Assembly: GCA_910583605.1 (NCBI GenBank)
Contig: CAJTXN010000007.1
Span: 1 to 64,000 of the forward strand
Origin: an uncultured Lachnospiraceae bacterium
Lineage (GTDB): Bacteria; Bacillota; Clostridia; Lachnospirales; Lachnospiraceae
Reading direction: 5' to 3'
DNA length: 64,000 nt
The position numbers and the translations under genes were made by a program. The notes below the pieces were generated by a model. That model saw nothing but the letters and a program-made list of their open reading frames with translations. It ran no database searches and was not told the DNA's origin. Below are positions 24,905 to 33,036 of the stretch, in pieces. Each line of letters starts with the position of its first letter. Position 1 is the first letter of the stretch.

Positions 24905-25363
24905 CTAGCACATATTGTTTACTGATTTATATTTATAAATCATCTCTGCATGATTCTGCTCTTCTGTCTGGATGTCATTAAATAATCTGCGGACTTCCGG
25001 CTCGGCAAACTGGAATAAGTCATTGTTGTAAGCAGAAGAAACATATTTTTCTGTTGTGATACAGTCGGTGCATAAATACTGATCATTATCCTTATCTTCC
25101 TGATTGAAAGAACCGAAATAGGTTGCCTTTGGATTATAGTTCATTCCTGCCTTATCGTCGGTATTCACACTTGGACAGGTACCGGTAAGAAGCTGGGATA
25201 ATGAATTATAGTGCTGCTGTTCACTCTCTTTTAAATTACTAAACAGATTTTTTAACTCCTGGTCTTTGGCCTGCTGTTCTGCATGTTCGTATTTCTGGAT
25301 ACAAAGTTTTTCCTGAGACTGTAAATCCTGTACAAGGGATTTCTGCTTTTCTGATAAAATCAT
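24905..25363 (-). CDS. CotF-like spore coat protein
   Basis: 152 residues. A four-helix ferritin-like pattern with SEKQKSLVQDLQSQEKLCIQ, QQAKDQELKNLFSNLKESEQ and a C-terminal LFNDIQTEEQNHAEMIYKYK is the Coat F family. The centre contains CTDCITTEKYVSSAYN, conserved in Clostridial members. Coat F proteins are deposited on the spore surface, so the gene should be under a mother-cell sigma factor; I did not find an unambiguous promoter. The ribosome binding site is weak. Confidence 0.85.
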   Translation of the reverse strand: MILSEKQKSLVQDLQSQEKLCIQKYEHAEQQAKDQELKNLFSNLKESEQQHYNSLSQLLTGTCPSVNTDDKAGMNYNPKATYFGSFNQEDKDNDQYLCTDCITTEKYVSSAYNNDLFQFAEPEVRRLFNDIQTEEQNHAEMIYKYKSVNNMC

Positions 25364-25518
25364 TTCTGTTTCTGCACAAACGCAAATTAGAAATCGAAAG
25401 AAGATTTGCGCTGCACTTCTCCTATTAAAAATATTTTCTTTCGATATATCGATGTTATTATTCCACTGTTTTTATTAATTATGTATAATTTACCTTTTTA
25501 ATATTTTTTAAACCGGTA

Positions 25519-25549
25519 TTGACTTAAAGTCGGGATTATGTGTTAGAAT
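25519..25549 (+). promoter_or_regulatory. MerR-type promoter, 19-bp spacer (copy 1)
   Basis: TTGACT at 25519-25524 and TAGAAT at 25544-25549 are separated by 19 bp, the overlong spacer typical of MerR-controlled promoters. The 20-bp core from 25522 matches the palindromic operator beside the merR-like gene (27705-27724) at 17 positions. Confidence 0.7.
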
Positions 25550-25573
25550 ATGGAAATGGAGGATTATAATAAT

Positions 25574-27178
25574 ATGAAAAATCAAACAATTTTATCCAAT
25601 AAAATATACCTGTACATGACGGAGTTTTTTGCCGGAATGTCTGTTATGGCAGTAGAACTGGGGGCAAGCAGGCTGCTTGCGCCGTATTTTAGTTCTTCCC
25701 AGATTGTCTGGACCATTATAATCGGAACAATTATGATCGCTATGGCATTGGGAAATATTTATGGCGGGCGTACGGCGGACAAAAATCCAAATCCCGATAA
25801 ATTATACGGAAGGATTATCATTTCAGCTATATGGATTGCCGCCATTCCCGTTGTGGGAAAATATATTATACTTGGCATATCCGCATTGCTGGTATTCACT
25901 GTGAATAATAATCTGTTAATCTGGGCGGCTTTTTCTGCCTGTATGATTTTATTTGTATTCCCATTGTTTTTATTGGGAACCGTAACGCCGTCCCTGGTAA
26001 AATATACGGTAGACAGTCTGGAGGATAATGGAAAAACAGTGGGAAATCTGGGGGCTTTTAATACCGTAGGCAGTATTATAGGAACGTTTCTGCCGACATT
26101 TGTAACCATTCCGGCAGTGGGTACTTCCGTTACATTTCTTATATTTTCAGGAATTTTACTGCTGTTAGGACTGATATATTTTATCAATACAAAGGGAAGA
26201 AAGGTTTTCTGTATTATTGCAGTTGTATTGTTTGGCAGCTGCAGTATCTTTGGTTCTTCCGGAGGATTTGCATTTTGGACAAAGGATTTGACTTATGAAG
26301 GAGAATCTATTTATAACTATCTTCAGGTGAAGGAAGATGAAGACAGTGTGATTTTATCAACAAATGTACTTTTTGGTGTGCAGTCAATTCGGAAGAAGGA
26401 TGACAGCTTAACCGGAATGTACTATGACTATGCTCTGGCGGCGCCTTTTCTGGCAGGTGTGAATCGAAAAGAGAATTTAAATGTATTGATTCTCGGCATG
26501 GGAACCGGAACATTTGCAGTCCAGTGTGAAAGATATTTTGATACCCTTACAATTGAAGGTGTGGAGATTGACGAAAAGATAACGGATCTGGCGGAAAAAT
26601 ATTTTGAACTTCCTTCGAATGTTAAAGTAACCACTTATGATGGACGCGCCTATCTGGCGGCGGTGGATTCAAAATATGATGTGATCATGGTAGATGCCTA
26701 TCAGGATATAACGATACCGTTTCAAATGTCTTCGGTGGAGTTTTTTACCATGGTGAAAGAACATCTGACACCGGAGGGCGTCATGGTGGTAAATATGAAT
26801 ATGCGGGGAAAGAAGGAAGGGAATATTAATCAGTATCTTTCCGATACCATAGCTTCGGTTTTTGAGCAGGTTTATACGGTTGATGTGGAAAACAGTTCAA
26901 ACCGGGAATTATTCGGCTTTGCAGATGAAACACAAATAGATAGGTTTAAAGAGGAAATTAAAAATATTCAAAATCGTGATTTATATGCATTGATGAAGCA
27001 TGTGTCTGCACATATGAAATGGTATGAGAAAGGAAATTATATGATGACAGATGATAAAGCTCCAGTAGAGCTGCTGGGCATGAAAGTCATAGACGAAATG
27101 ATACAGGAAGAGGTGAAGGATTATAAAGAAAAATTTGAAAAAGAGGGATTAAAGGGAGTTTTGGAACGGTTAAATTAA
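25574..27178 (+). CDS. Membrane-fused spermidine-synthase-like methyl/aminopropyltransferase
   Basis: 534 residues from ATG 25574 (GGAGG at 25558-25562). The first 230 residues contain seven or eight transmembrane helices (AVELGASRLLAPYF near the start, GTVTPSLVKYTVDS in a loop). The C-terminal half is a SpeE-type Rossmann domain, with LGMGTGTFAVQ as the nucleotide loop, VEIDEKI, TYDGRAYL and DVIMVDAYQD. Such membrane-bound spermidine-synthase homologues are widespread, but their substrates are mostly undefined. The MerR-like promoter suggests induction by a chemical stress. Confidence 0.85.
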   Translation: MKNQTILSNKIYLYMTEFFAGMSVMAVELGASRLLAPYFSSSQIVWTIIIGTIMIAMALGNIYGGRTADKNPNPDKLYGRIIISAIWIAAIPVVGKYIILGISALLVFTVNNNLLIWAAFSACMILFVFPLFLLGTVTPSLVKYTVDSLEDNGKTVGNLGAFNTVGSIIGTFLPTFVTIPAVGTSVTFLIFSGILLLLGLIYFINTKGRKVFCIIAVVLFGSCSIFGSSGGFAFWTKDLTYEGESIYNYLQVKEDEDSVILSTNVLFGVQSIRKKDDSLTGMYYDYALAAPFLAGVNRKENLNVLILGMGTGTFAVQCERYFDTLTIEGVEIDEKITDLAEKYFELPSNVKVTTYDGRAYLAAVDSKYDVIMVDAYQDITIPFQMSSVEFFTMVKEHLTPEGVMVVNMNMRGKKEGNINQYLSDTIASVFEQVYTVDVENSSNRELFGFADETQIDRFKEEIKNIQNRDLYALMKHVSAHMKWYEKGNYMMTDDKAPVELLGMKVIDEMIQEEVKDYKEKFEKEGLKGVLERLN

Positions 27179-27225
27179 TGAAGTTATTATTAATTACAAA
27201 CTTCATATATTCGGTTTGAAATTCT

Positions 27226-27681
27226 TCAGGCAAACGGAAGCTGCTGCAATTTCCGACGTGTCTCCTGCAGATGTTCAGGAATATCTTCCAATGCCATATT
27301 CCGTGGAACTGAAGTAGTACCGGCAGCATCAGCAGTTTCATAATACCAGCATTTAAATTCCAGGATATCCAAAGTCTCCTTTAGACCGGCTATCTGTAAT
27401 CTTATAAAATCACGTTGTTTTATAAAAAGTTCAAGACGGGGCTTTATTGTTTCGTCGCCTTTCATTGCCATTTCTATAAAGCTTCTAATATCATTCAGCG
27501 GCATACCTGTATTCTTTAAGCAGTGAATAATATGAAGCCATTCATAATCTTTTTCCTGAAATAATCGTTTACCGCCTTGGGAGCGTTCAACAAAAGGAAG
27601 CAGTCCTTTTTTATCATAAAATCGTAAAGCCGATGGGGCAATATTTAACATTTTGGCCATTTCTCCGATGGTATATACCAT
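27226..27681 (-). CDS. MerR-family regulator, AdhR-like
   Basis: 151 residues; ATG behind TTTAGGAGGAATCAT. The winged helix at the N-terminus is MVYTIGEMAKMLNIAPSALR, then FYDKKGLLPF and GGKRLF. A coiled coil follows (LFIKQRDFIRLQIAGLKETL). There are no metal-binding Cys pairs at the C-terminus; a Cys in EFKCWYYETA lies at the position where aldehyde/thiol-sensing members such as AdhR have one. It is divergent from a MerR-type promoter at 27702-27732 and probably also controls the promoter at 25519-25549. Confidence 0.88.
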   Translation of the reverse strand: MVYTIGEMAKMLNIAPSALRFYDKKGLLPFVERSQGGKRLFQEKDYEWLHIIHCLKNTGMPLNDIRSFIEMAMKGDETIKPRLELFIKQRDFIRLQIAGLKETLDILEFKCWYYETADAAGTTSVPRNMALEDIPEHLQETRRKLQQLPFA

Positions 27682-27701
27682 ATGATTCCTCCTAAATTAT
27701 A

Positions 27702-27732
27702 TTGACTTAAATTCGGGTTTAAGTTGTATGAT
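27702..27732 (+). promoter_or_regulatory. MerR-type promoter, 19-bp spacer (copy 2)
   Basis: TTGACT at 27702-27707 and TATGAT at 27727-27732 are 19 bp apart. The spacer holds a perfect 7-bp inverted repeat, ACTTAAA-N6-TTTAAGT (27705-27724). It lies between the merR-like gene and the flavodoxin remnant. Confidence 0.8.
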
Positions 27733-27954
27733 GAAACCGTAACTATAAAAAGATTATATGGTGATAAGCTTGTTGGAAATTCCGAAGTACTGGCAAAAGA
27801 TTTACATGGATTGCTTGGAGCAGAGACGTTTGCCATAAGGGTAAAGAATTTATATCCGGAAGCGTATCAGGAGACTGTAGATATAGCGAGAGAAGAAAAA
27901 AATACGAATTCAAGACCGGAATTGCTGTCAGCGGCTCCAGTGTGGATTTTCTGA
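27724..27954 (+). pseudogene. Flavodoxin remnant
   Basis: The open frame matches part of a flavodoxin-like protein: VGNSEVLAKDLHGLLGAETF, then YPEAYQETVDIAREEKN and NSRPELL. The N-terminal FMN phosphate loop is missing and the frame ends shortly after RPELL, where the sheet should continue. The translated frame also begins upstream of the expected transcript start. An intact version would be a plausible target of the MerR-like regulator (quinone or aldehyde stress). Confidence 0.65.
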
Positions 27955-28118
27955 TGTTATGGTTTATAGGAGTATTTGTCGGAATAATCATTGTCATCAT
28001 ATCCGGCATTCTGCATTATAATTGGAAAACGGATAAAAAGAAAGCAAGAATCGCATTGCTTGTATGTGTTTTTGGAATTCTTGTTATAGTGTATAGTATT
28101 GTTAGATTAATTATTTAA
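27954..28118 (+). CDS. 54-residue two-helix membrane peptide
   Basis: ATG 27954 overlaps the stop codon of the flavodoxin remnant by one base (TGATG), suggesting translational coupling. The product is MLWFIGVFVGIIIVIISGIL, a basic loop (NWKTDKKKARIAL), and a second hydrophobic helix ending SIVRLII. There is no strong ribosome binding site of its own. It may be a small genuine membrane protein or a chance frame; a terminator follows 66 bp later. Confidence 0.45.
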   Translation: MLWFIGVFVGIIIVIISGILHYNWKTDKKKARIALLVCVFGILVIVYSIVRLII

Positions 28119-28184
28119 AATTATTGCAGACAACAAAAAAGAGTAAACCTGACAAATCAAGAAGAAATGAATATAACAATATGT

Positions 28185-28231
28185 ACAGTGTGTAGCGTGA
28201 CTGCGTAAGTCCAGTTGTTGCTACACACTGT
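28185..28231 (+). terminator. Intrinsic terminator
   Basis: Twelve-bp perfect stem (28185-28196 with 28220-28231), then a T-run. Confidence 0.9.
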
Positions 28232-28269
28232 GTTTTTTATAAAAATATAATTGGAGGTTTGTAATACCA

Positions 28270-28344
28270 ATGATTCTGTCCATGATGTTACAAGAGCTTT
28301 ACAACATTGTTGACAGTGTCTTTATTTCCAACATGACAGAATAA
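28270..28344 (+). pseudogene. N-terminal scrap of a MATE-family transporter
   Basis: About 24 codons read PMILSMMLQELYNIVDSVFI followed by SNMTE and a stop. This is the first-helix signature of MATE exporters (LYNIVDS). It sits between two terminators and ends just before the convergent MATE fusion gene, on the opposite strand. It is probably what is left of an older transporter gene. Confidence 0.65.
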
Positions 28345-28350
28345 AGAAAT

Positions 28351-28382
28351 CGTCCCTGCAAAGTTGAAACATTGCAGGGACG
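28351..28382. terminator. Intrinsic terminator
   Basis: Eleven-bp perfect stem (28351-28361 with 28372-28382), followed by T7 on the plus strand. On the minus strand it lies directly behind the MATE fusion gene and can stop it as well. Confidence 0.85.
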
Positions 28383-28388
28383 ATTTTT

Positions 28389-30382
28389 TTATATACTGTT
28401 TACTTTAATATAATTACAAATAACTTCTGCACACTTATCAATACCGATATCACTATTGACAGACAGGTCGAAATTGTGTGGATTATTCCAATCTTGTCCG
28501 GTAATATTTTTATAATACGATGCTCTTGCCGTATCGGAGCGGTGGATACTCTTCTTTGATTCCTCTTTTGTATCACCGTAAATTTTCATAATACGTTTCA
28601 TACGATATTCTTTCGGCGCATAAATAAATACCCTGACTACATTTTCATATTCCCTCAATACATAGTCTGCTGCCCGGCCTACGATAACGCAGCTGCCGTT
28701 ATCGGCAATTTTTCGGATGATTTTATCCTGGGCTGTGATTGCCTGCTGGATCACCTGTGTGCTTAAATAAAGATCATGCATCAAACCCGGAGAATTTGCA
28801 TTTATGTCGGATATGAATTCTTTATCCAGTCCGCTTTCCTGTGCAGCAAGTGCAGTCATTTCTTTATAATAGAAAGGAATACCCAGTTTTTCAGCTACAA
28901 CCTTACCGATTTGTTTACCGGATGAACCATGTTCTCTTGCTATGGTAATAATAACACCCTTTTGGGATGGGGCAATTACCGTACGGCTTTCCTGAGGCGT
29001 TGTATCTTTCTTCAGTGATTTCATAAAAGTAACCGTGAGCGCTGCGGCAACAATCATTGCAATAAAATCAGCAGCCGGGGCGGCAAAGAGAATTCCTTCA
29101 ATGCCGAAACGCATAGGAAGAATGATGATCAAAGGAATAAAGCATACAATATCACGAATCATCGAAGATATAACGGCATGAACCGGTTTACCAACTGCCT
29201 GAAAGAAAATCGAGGACATTTTGATGATACATGTAAAGGTTACGAGTGACAGAAAAATGCGGAACGTCTTTTCGGCAAAAATCCAGTAATCTTCGGGATT
29301 TGGAATATTCGTAGGTGTTCCAAAAATAGAAACCACCGCACGAGGGGCGAGCTCAAACAATAAAGTAGAGCAAACGCCGATTACAATGGTACAAATCAAA
29401 ATAGACTTATACAGCTTTTTAACCCGGTCGTATTTTTTTGCGCCGATATTATAACCGATAATCGGCTGGCAGCCAAGTACAATACCAACAACAAGATTGA
29501 TAACGACTGTAAATACCTTACTTTCAATACCTATAATGGCAATTGGAATATCTACGCCGTATCTTGACTGTGCACCATATCTTGCAAGCATAATATTGCA
29601 GACAAGAGAGATAATAACAATTGTCATCTGTGTAATAAATGAAGATGTACCAAGCTTAAGGGCGCTGGAAAATATTTTCAAATCAGGAATAAAGCTTTTA
29701 ATTGTCAGTTTAAATGTTTTTGGGCGGAAAAAGTATATCAGACTGATTATAAAAGAAACGGTCTGACCGATAACGGTAGCAAGTGCAGCACCTGTCATTC
29801 CCCATTTAAAACCAAAGATAAACAATGGGTCAGAATTATGTTTATAATGGCGCCTATTAACATGGATGCCATAGACCATGCCGGACTTCCGTCTGCACGA
29901 ATGACGGCATTCATCATATTGGAAAGCATATAAAGCGGGAAAAACATAAGAATGATGTTAAAATATTCAATCGCCATTCCTATACTGTTGTCTGAAGCTC
30001 CGAACAAAGTTAAAAGCTGGGTTTTCAGTGGAAAGAATACGGCAATCAGGATAATACTGGCAATGAGAGTAATGGTAATTCCACTGCCTATGGACTTATG
30101 TGCATCCTGAGTGTTTTTCTTTCCCTGACGAATATTCAGATAAGCAGCACATCCGTCTCCGAAGCACCAGGCAAATGCCTGAGCAATAATGAAGATTGGA
30201 AACACTACACCGGTTGCGGCATTTCCCAGGGCGCTGAGAACGCTGTTTCCGATAAAAATCTGGTCAACAATATTATATAATGCGCTGACCAGAAGTGAAA
30301 GAACACAGGGGATTGAAAATTTGAGCATTAGCTTTGAAATCTTTTCTTCCCCTAAAAATTGACTGGTTTCAGTTTGATTCAT
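28389..30382 (-). pseudogene. MATE transporter fused to cytidylate-kinase-like domain, frameshifted
   Basis: The start MNQTETSQFLGEEKISKLML and 12-helix MATE exporter run to about 29830, where the frame breaks. One base is missing in what should read INIILDPLFIFGF (the DNA has CTGACCC). The rest continues in the next frame with FGFKWGMTGAALATVIGQTV. After the last helix, a cytosolic Cytidylate_kin2-like domain follows (about 190 residues: ITIAREHGSSGKQIGKVVAE with the P-loop, CVIVGRAADYVL, RMKRIMKIYGDTKEE). Intact length would be about 663 residues. The fusion joins drug/sodium antiport to a nucleotide-kinase-like domain. Confidence 0.85.
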
Positions 30383-30462
30383 CTGTAGATACCTCCATTT
30401 AATTCTGATTTTGGAGTCTTTATCAGAGAAAAGCTACCTGAAAACTGCGAAGTGCGCAAAAA

Positions 30463-30501
30463 AATAGAGCATAGAATTTGTCGAAAATTCTACGCTCTAT
30501 T
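30463..30501 (-). terminator. Attenuator-type terminator in the MATE-fusion leader
   Basis: Arms 30463-30478 and 30486-30501 form a 16-bp stem with a single A-C mismatch. On the minus strand it is followed by a T-run. It lies between the promoter (30518-30546) and the gene start (30382), so most transcripts would stop unless the hairpin is prevented. Confidence 0.75.
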
Positions 30502-30517
30502 GCTGCTCAACTTGAGA

Positions 30518-30546
30518 AGTATATCACAAACGGCATAAAAAATCAA
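30518..30546 (-). promoter_or_regulatory. Sigma-A promoter of the MATE fusion
   Basis: On the minus strand TTGATT (30541-30546) and TATACT (30518-30523) are 17 bp apart. Transcription would start near 30511, only about ten bases before the attenuator stem. Confidence 0.7.
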
Positions 30547-30656
30547 GAATATAAATTTGAAAATCATGATAAAGAGGGTTTTCTTTTTACACTTTTTTTG
30601 ATATAATAACAACAAATCATATAACAAAAGCAAATCGAAAGGGGCTGCATCAATCA

Positions 30657-30887
30657 ATGTCAGATCATGGAAAGAAAATGATTGCTCCCATTATTATAAC
30701 AATACTGATTGCATTATATTACATAGGAATTTCATCATTATTTATCGTGGTTAATGATATCAGCATGACGGTAAAACTTTTATTTGTTATCATTCCGCTG
30801 GTATTTGCCAGTGTTATGATATATGTTTTATTTAATCGAATCGAAGAGATAAGGAGCGGAGAAGAAGATGATCTTAGTAAATACTGA
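30657..30887 (+). CDS. Two-helix membrane protein
   Basis: 76 residues, ATG behind CGAAAGGGGC. Two hydrophobic helices (IIITILIALYYIGISSLFIV and LLFVIIPLVFASVMIYVLF) are followed by an acidic tail with EEIRSGEEDDLSKY. No family is recognised. It overlaps the start of the YbjQ-type gene by 20 bp, a sign of translational coupling, and may anchor or regulate that protein. Confidence 0.6.
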   Translation: MSDHGKKMIAPIIITILIALYYIGISSLFIVVNDISMTVKLLFVIIPLVFASVMIYVLFNRIEEIRSGEEDDLSKY

Positions 30888-31179
30888 TTACATCACAGGA
30901 AAAGAACTGGAAATGCTGGGACTGGTCAAAGGAAGCACCATACAGTCTAAGAATGTGGGACGCGATATTACCCAGAGTTTTAAAACACTGGTCGGCGGAG
31001 AGCTGAAGGCATATAACGAGATGATGAACGATGCCAGAGCATTAGCCACAAAGCGTATGGTTGAAGAAGCAGAGCGGCTTGGCGCGGATGCGGTTGTGAA
31101 CATTCGTTATGCGTCATCTGCCATTATGCAGGGAGCTGCTGAAGTTATTGCATATGGTACGGCAGTAAAATTTAAATAA
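30868..31179 (+). CDS. YbjQ/UPF0145 family protein
   Basis: 103 residues. The pattern ITGKELEMLGLVKGSTIQSK, VGRDITQSFKTLVGGELKAY, MMNDARALATKRMVEEAERL and ADAVVNIRYASSAIMQGAAE is typical of the UPF0145 (YbjQ) family, pentameric beta-alpha proteins of unknown function that are sometimes listed as heavy-metal binding. It is cytoplasmic and translationally coupled to the preceding membrane protein. A 13-bp terminator follows. Confidence 0.9.
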   Translation: MILVNTDYITGKELEMLGLVKGSTIQSKNVGRDITQSFKTLVGGELKAYNEMMNDARALATKRMVEEAERLGADAVVNIRYASSAIMQGAAEVIAYGTAVKFK

Positions 31180-31198
31180 GAAAATTTAAGAAATAAGA

Positions 31199-31236
31199 AA
31201 ACGGATGGAATGAGCATTGACTTATTCCATCCGTTT
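31199..31236 (+). terminator. Intrinsic terminator
   Basis: Thirteen-bp perfect stem (31199-31211 with 31224-31236), then TTTT. Confidence 0.9.
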
Positions 31237-31388
31237 TTCTGTTTGATCATGTTAATTTACCTGTGGAATATGATTTTAGAACAGTTTTCCATTTACTTTA
31301 TTGTGATAGTATGTTAAAATTTTTCTATCTTTGGGAGTTTATGTGAATAAGGTTATAAGGCGGCAGAAAACAGAAAAAGGAGTTTATT

Positions 31389-32255
31389 ATGAAAAGAAAT
31401 GTGTTACAAAAATTGATTGTTCTGACACTGGTATTTGTGTTCATGTTCTGTCTGGGAGCATGCGGAAGCAAAGATTCGGATTCAGCATCTGCAACAAAAT
31501 CAACAAAAGAGGATGAATCGAAAAGCGGAGATGAAAATACTGACAAGGAAAAATTTGTAGTCGGCTTTGACGCTGCTTTTCCGCCGTATGGTTTTTTGGA
31601 TGAAAACGGTGAGTATGTAGGATTTGACCTTGATTTGGCGGAAGAAGTATGTAAAAGAAATAACTGGGAGTTTGTGAAGCAGCCCCTTGATTGGAATTCA
31701 AAGGATATGGAACTGAATTCCGGTACGGTATCCTGTCTCTGGAACGGATTTACCATGAGCGAAGACAGAATTGATAAATATACATGGTCTGAGCCGTATG
31801 TGGATAACAGTCAGGTAATCGTTGTACATAAAGACTCCGGTATTCAGAAATTGTCTGACCTTGCAGGAAAGACGGTTGTAGTCCAGGAAGCATCATCTGC
31901 ATTGGAAGCTTTGCAGTCTGAGGATTGTAAGGATTTGTTGAATTCTTTTGCAACACTTGACCAGGTACCGGATTATAATCAGGCATTTATGTATCTGGAA
32001 TCCGGCGGTGCGGATGCCATTGCAATGGATATAGGTGTTGCCAATTTTCAGATTGCCAATAAAGGCGATGATTTTATGATTTTAGAGGAAGCCGTTATCA
32101 CGGAACAGTATGGAATCGGATTTAAGCTTGGCAACGAAGAGTTAAGGGATAAAGTTCAGAATACATTAAATGAAATGGTAGAAGACGGAACTTTTGATAA
32201 GATCGCGGAGAAATGGGATTTATCGGAAGAAGTCTGCCTGGGTAAGGATAAATAG
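31389..32255 (+). CDS. Amino-acid ABC transporter substrate-binding lipoprotein
   Basis: 288 residues, ATG behind AAAAGGAGTTTATT. The lipoprotein signal ends in LGACGSK, placing the lipid anchor on the Cys at about residue 25. A Ser/Lys-rich linker follows. The SBP_bac_3 domain begins EKFVVGFDAAFPPYGF and includes GFDLDLAEEVC and YTWSEPYV. Such proteins capture polar amino acids on the outer face of the membrane for a His/Gln-type importer. A terminator hairpin behind it would keep its expression above that of the permease and ATPase that follow. Confidence 0.92.
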   Translation: MKRNVLQKLIVLTLVFVFMFCLGACGSKDSDSASATKSTKEDESKSGDENTDKEKFVVGFDAAFPPYGFLDENGEYVGFDLDLAEEVCKRNNWEFVKQPLDWNSKDMELNSGTVSCLWNGFTMSEDRIDKYTWSEPYVDNSQVIVVHKDSGIQKLSDLAGKTVVVQEASSALEALQSEDCKDLLNSFATLDQVPDYNQAFMYLESGGADAIAMDIGVANFQIANKGDDFMILEEAVITEQYGIGFKLGNEELRDKVQNTLNEMVEDGTFDKIAEKWDLSEEVCLGKDK

Positions 32256-32279
32256 ATAGTGTTTTATGGTATCAGAGGG

Positions 32280-32310
32280 ACTAAGAGGCTTGGAAATACA
32301 GCCTCTTAGT
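32280..32310 (+). terminator. Partial terminator between binding protein and permease
   Basis: Eleven-bp perfect stem (32280-32290 with 32300-32310) with TGCTTTT after it. Its place inside the operon suggests partial read-through to the permease. Confidence 0.75.
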
Positions 32311-32370
32311 TGCTTTTATATTTGCCGGGAATCCGGCATTCGGGAAAAAGGAAAGGAATTTATACATAAA

Positions 32371-33024
32371 ATGGAAGCATGGGATATTTTTCTTCAAATG
32401 AAGGACGGGATGACGGAGACAGTTAAAATATTTTTTCTGACTCTTGTATTTACTCTTCCTCTTGGACTGATTGTGGCTTTTGGACGGATGTCTAAAAGTT
32501 TTATTATAAGAAACCTGACGAAGTTTTACATAGCGGTTATGAGGGGAACGCCGTTGATGCTGCAGCTTTTGGTGGTATATTTCGGTCCATATTATCTTTT
32601 TCGGATACGATTGACAACAGAATATCGTTTTTATGCAGTTATTATTGGATTTGTCTTAAATTATGCGGCATATTTTGCTGAAATTTACCGTTCGGGAATT
32701 GAATCCATGCCGGTTGGTCAGTATGAGGCGGCAAAGGTGCTGGGTTATAACAAGGTGCAGACATTTCTAAAGATTATTCTGCCTCAGGTGATTAAACGGA
32801 TTCTGCCTTCGGTGACAAATGAAATAATTACACTGGTAAAGGATACTTCTCTGGCATTTTCCATAGCCTATGTGGAAATGTTTTCTCTGGCAAAACAGAT
32901 TGCCGCCAGGTCCTCAACAATGGTTCCTTTTATAATAGCAGGTGTATTTTACTTTGTGTTTAATCTGCTGGTGGCTTTTGTAATGGGCAGAATTGAGAAG
33001 AAAATGGATTACTATACCATATAG
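32371..33024 (+). CDS. Amino-acid ABC transporter permease
   Basis: 217 residues from ATG 32371, preceded by GGAAAGGAATTTATA. A longer open frame from 32266 would run through the hairpin and is not accepted. The fold is that of HisM/GlnP permeases, with five or six helices, RGTPLMLQLLVVYF, the EAA loop QYEAAKVLGYNKVQTFLKII, and LVKDTSLAFSI. It forms the membrane channel with the lipoprotein upstream and the ATPase downstream. Confidence 0.92.
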   Translation: MEAWDIFLQMKDGMTETVKIFFLTLVFTLPLGLIVAFGRMSKSFIIRNLTKFYIAVMRGTPLMLQLLVVYFGPYYLFRIRLTTEYRFYAVIIGFVLNYAAYFAEIYRSGIESMPVGQYEAAKVLGYNKVQTFLKIILPQVIKRILPSVTNEIITLVKDTSLAFSIAYVEMFSLAKQIAARSSTMVPFIIAGVFYFVFNLLVAFVMGRIEKKMDYYTI

Positions 33025-33036
33025 GAGGGCAGTGGG

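Noticed and set aside
28389..30382. Programmed ribosomal frameshift in the MATE fusion
   Set aside because: The site near 29830 has no slippery heptamer and no downstream structure, so a simple base loss is the better reading.
32266..32370. N-terminal extension of the first amino-acid permease
   Set aside because: The extension would be translated through an 11-bp terminator hairpin and has no ribosome binding site. ATG 32371 gives a normal permease N-terminus.
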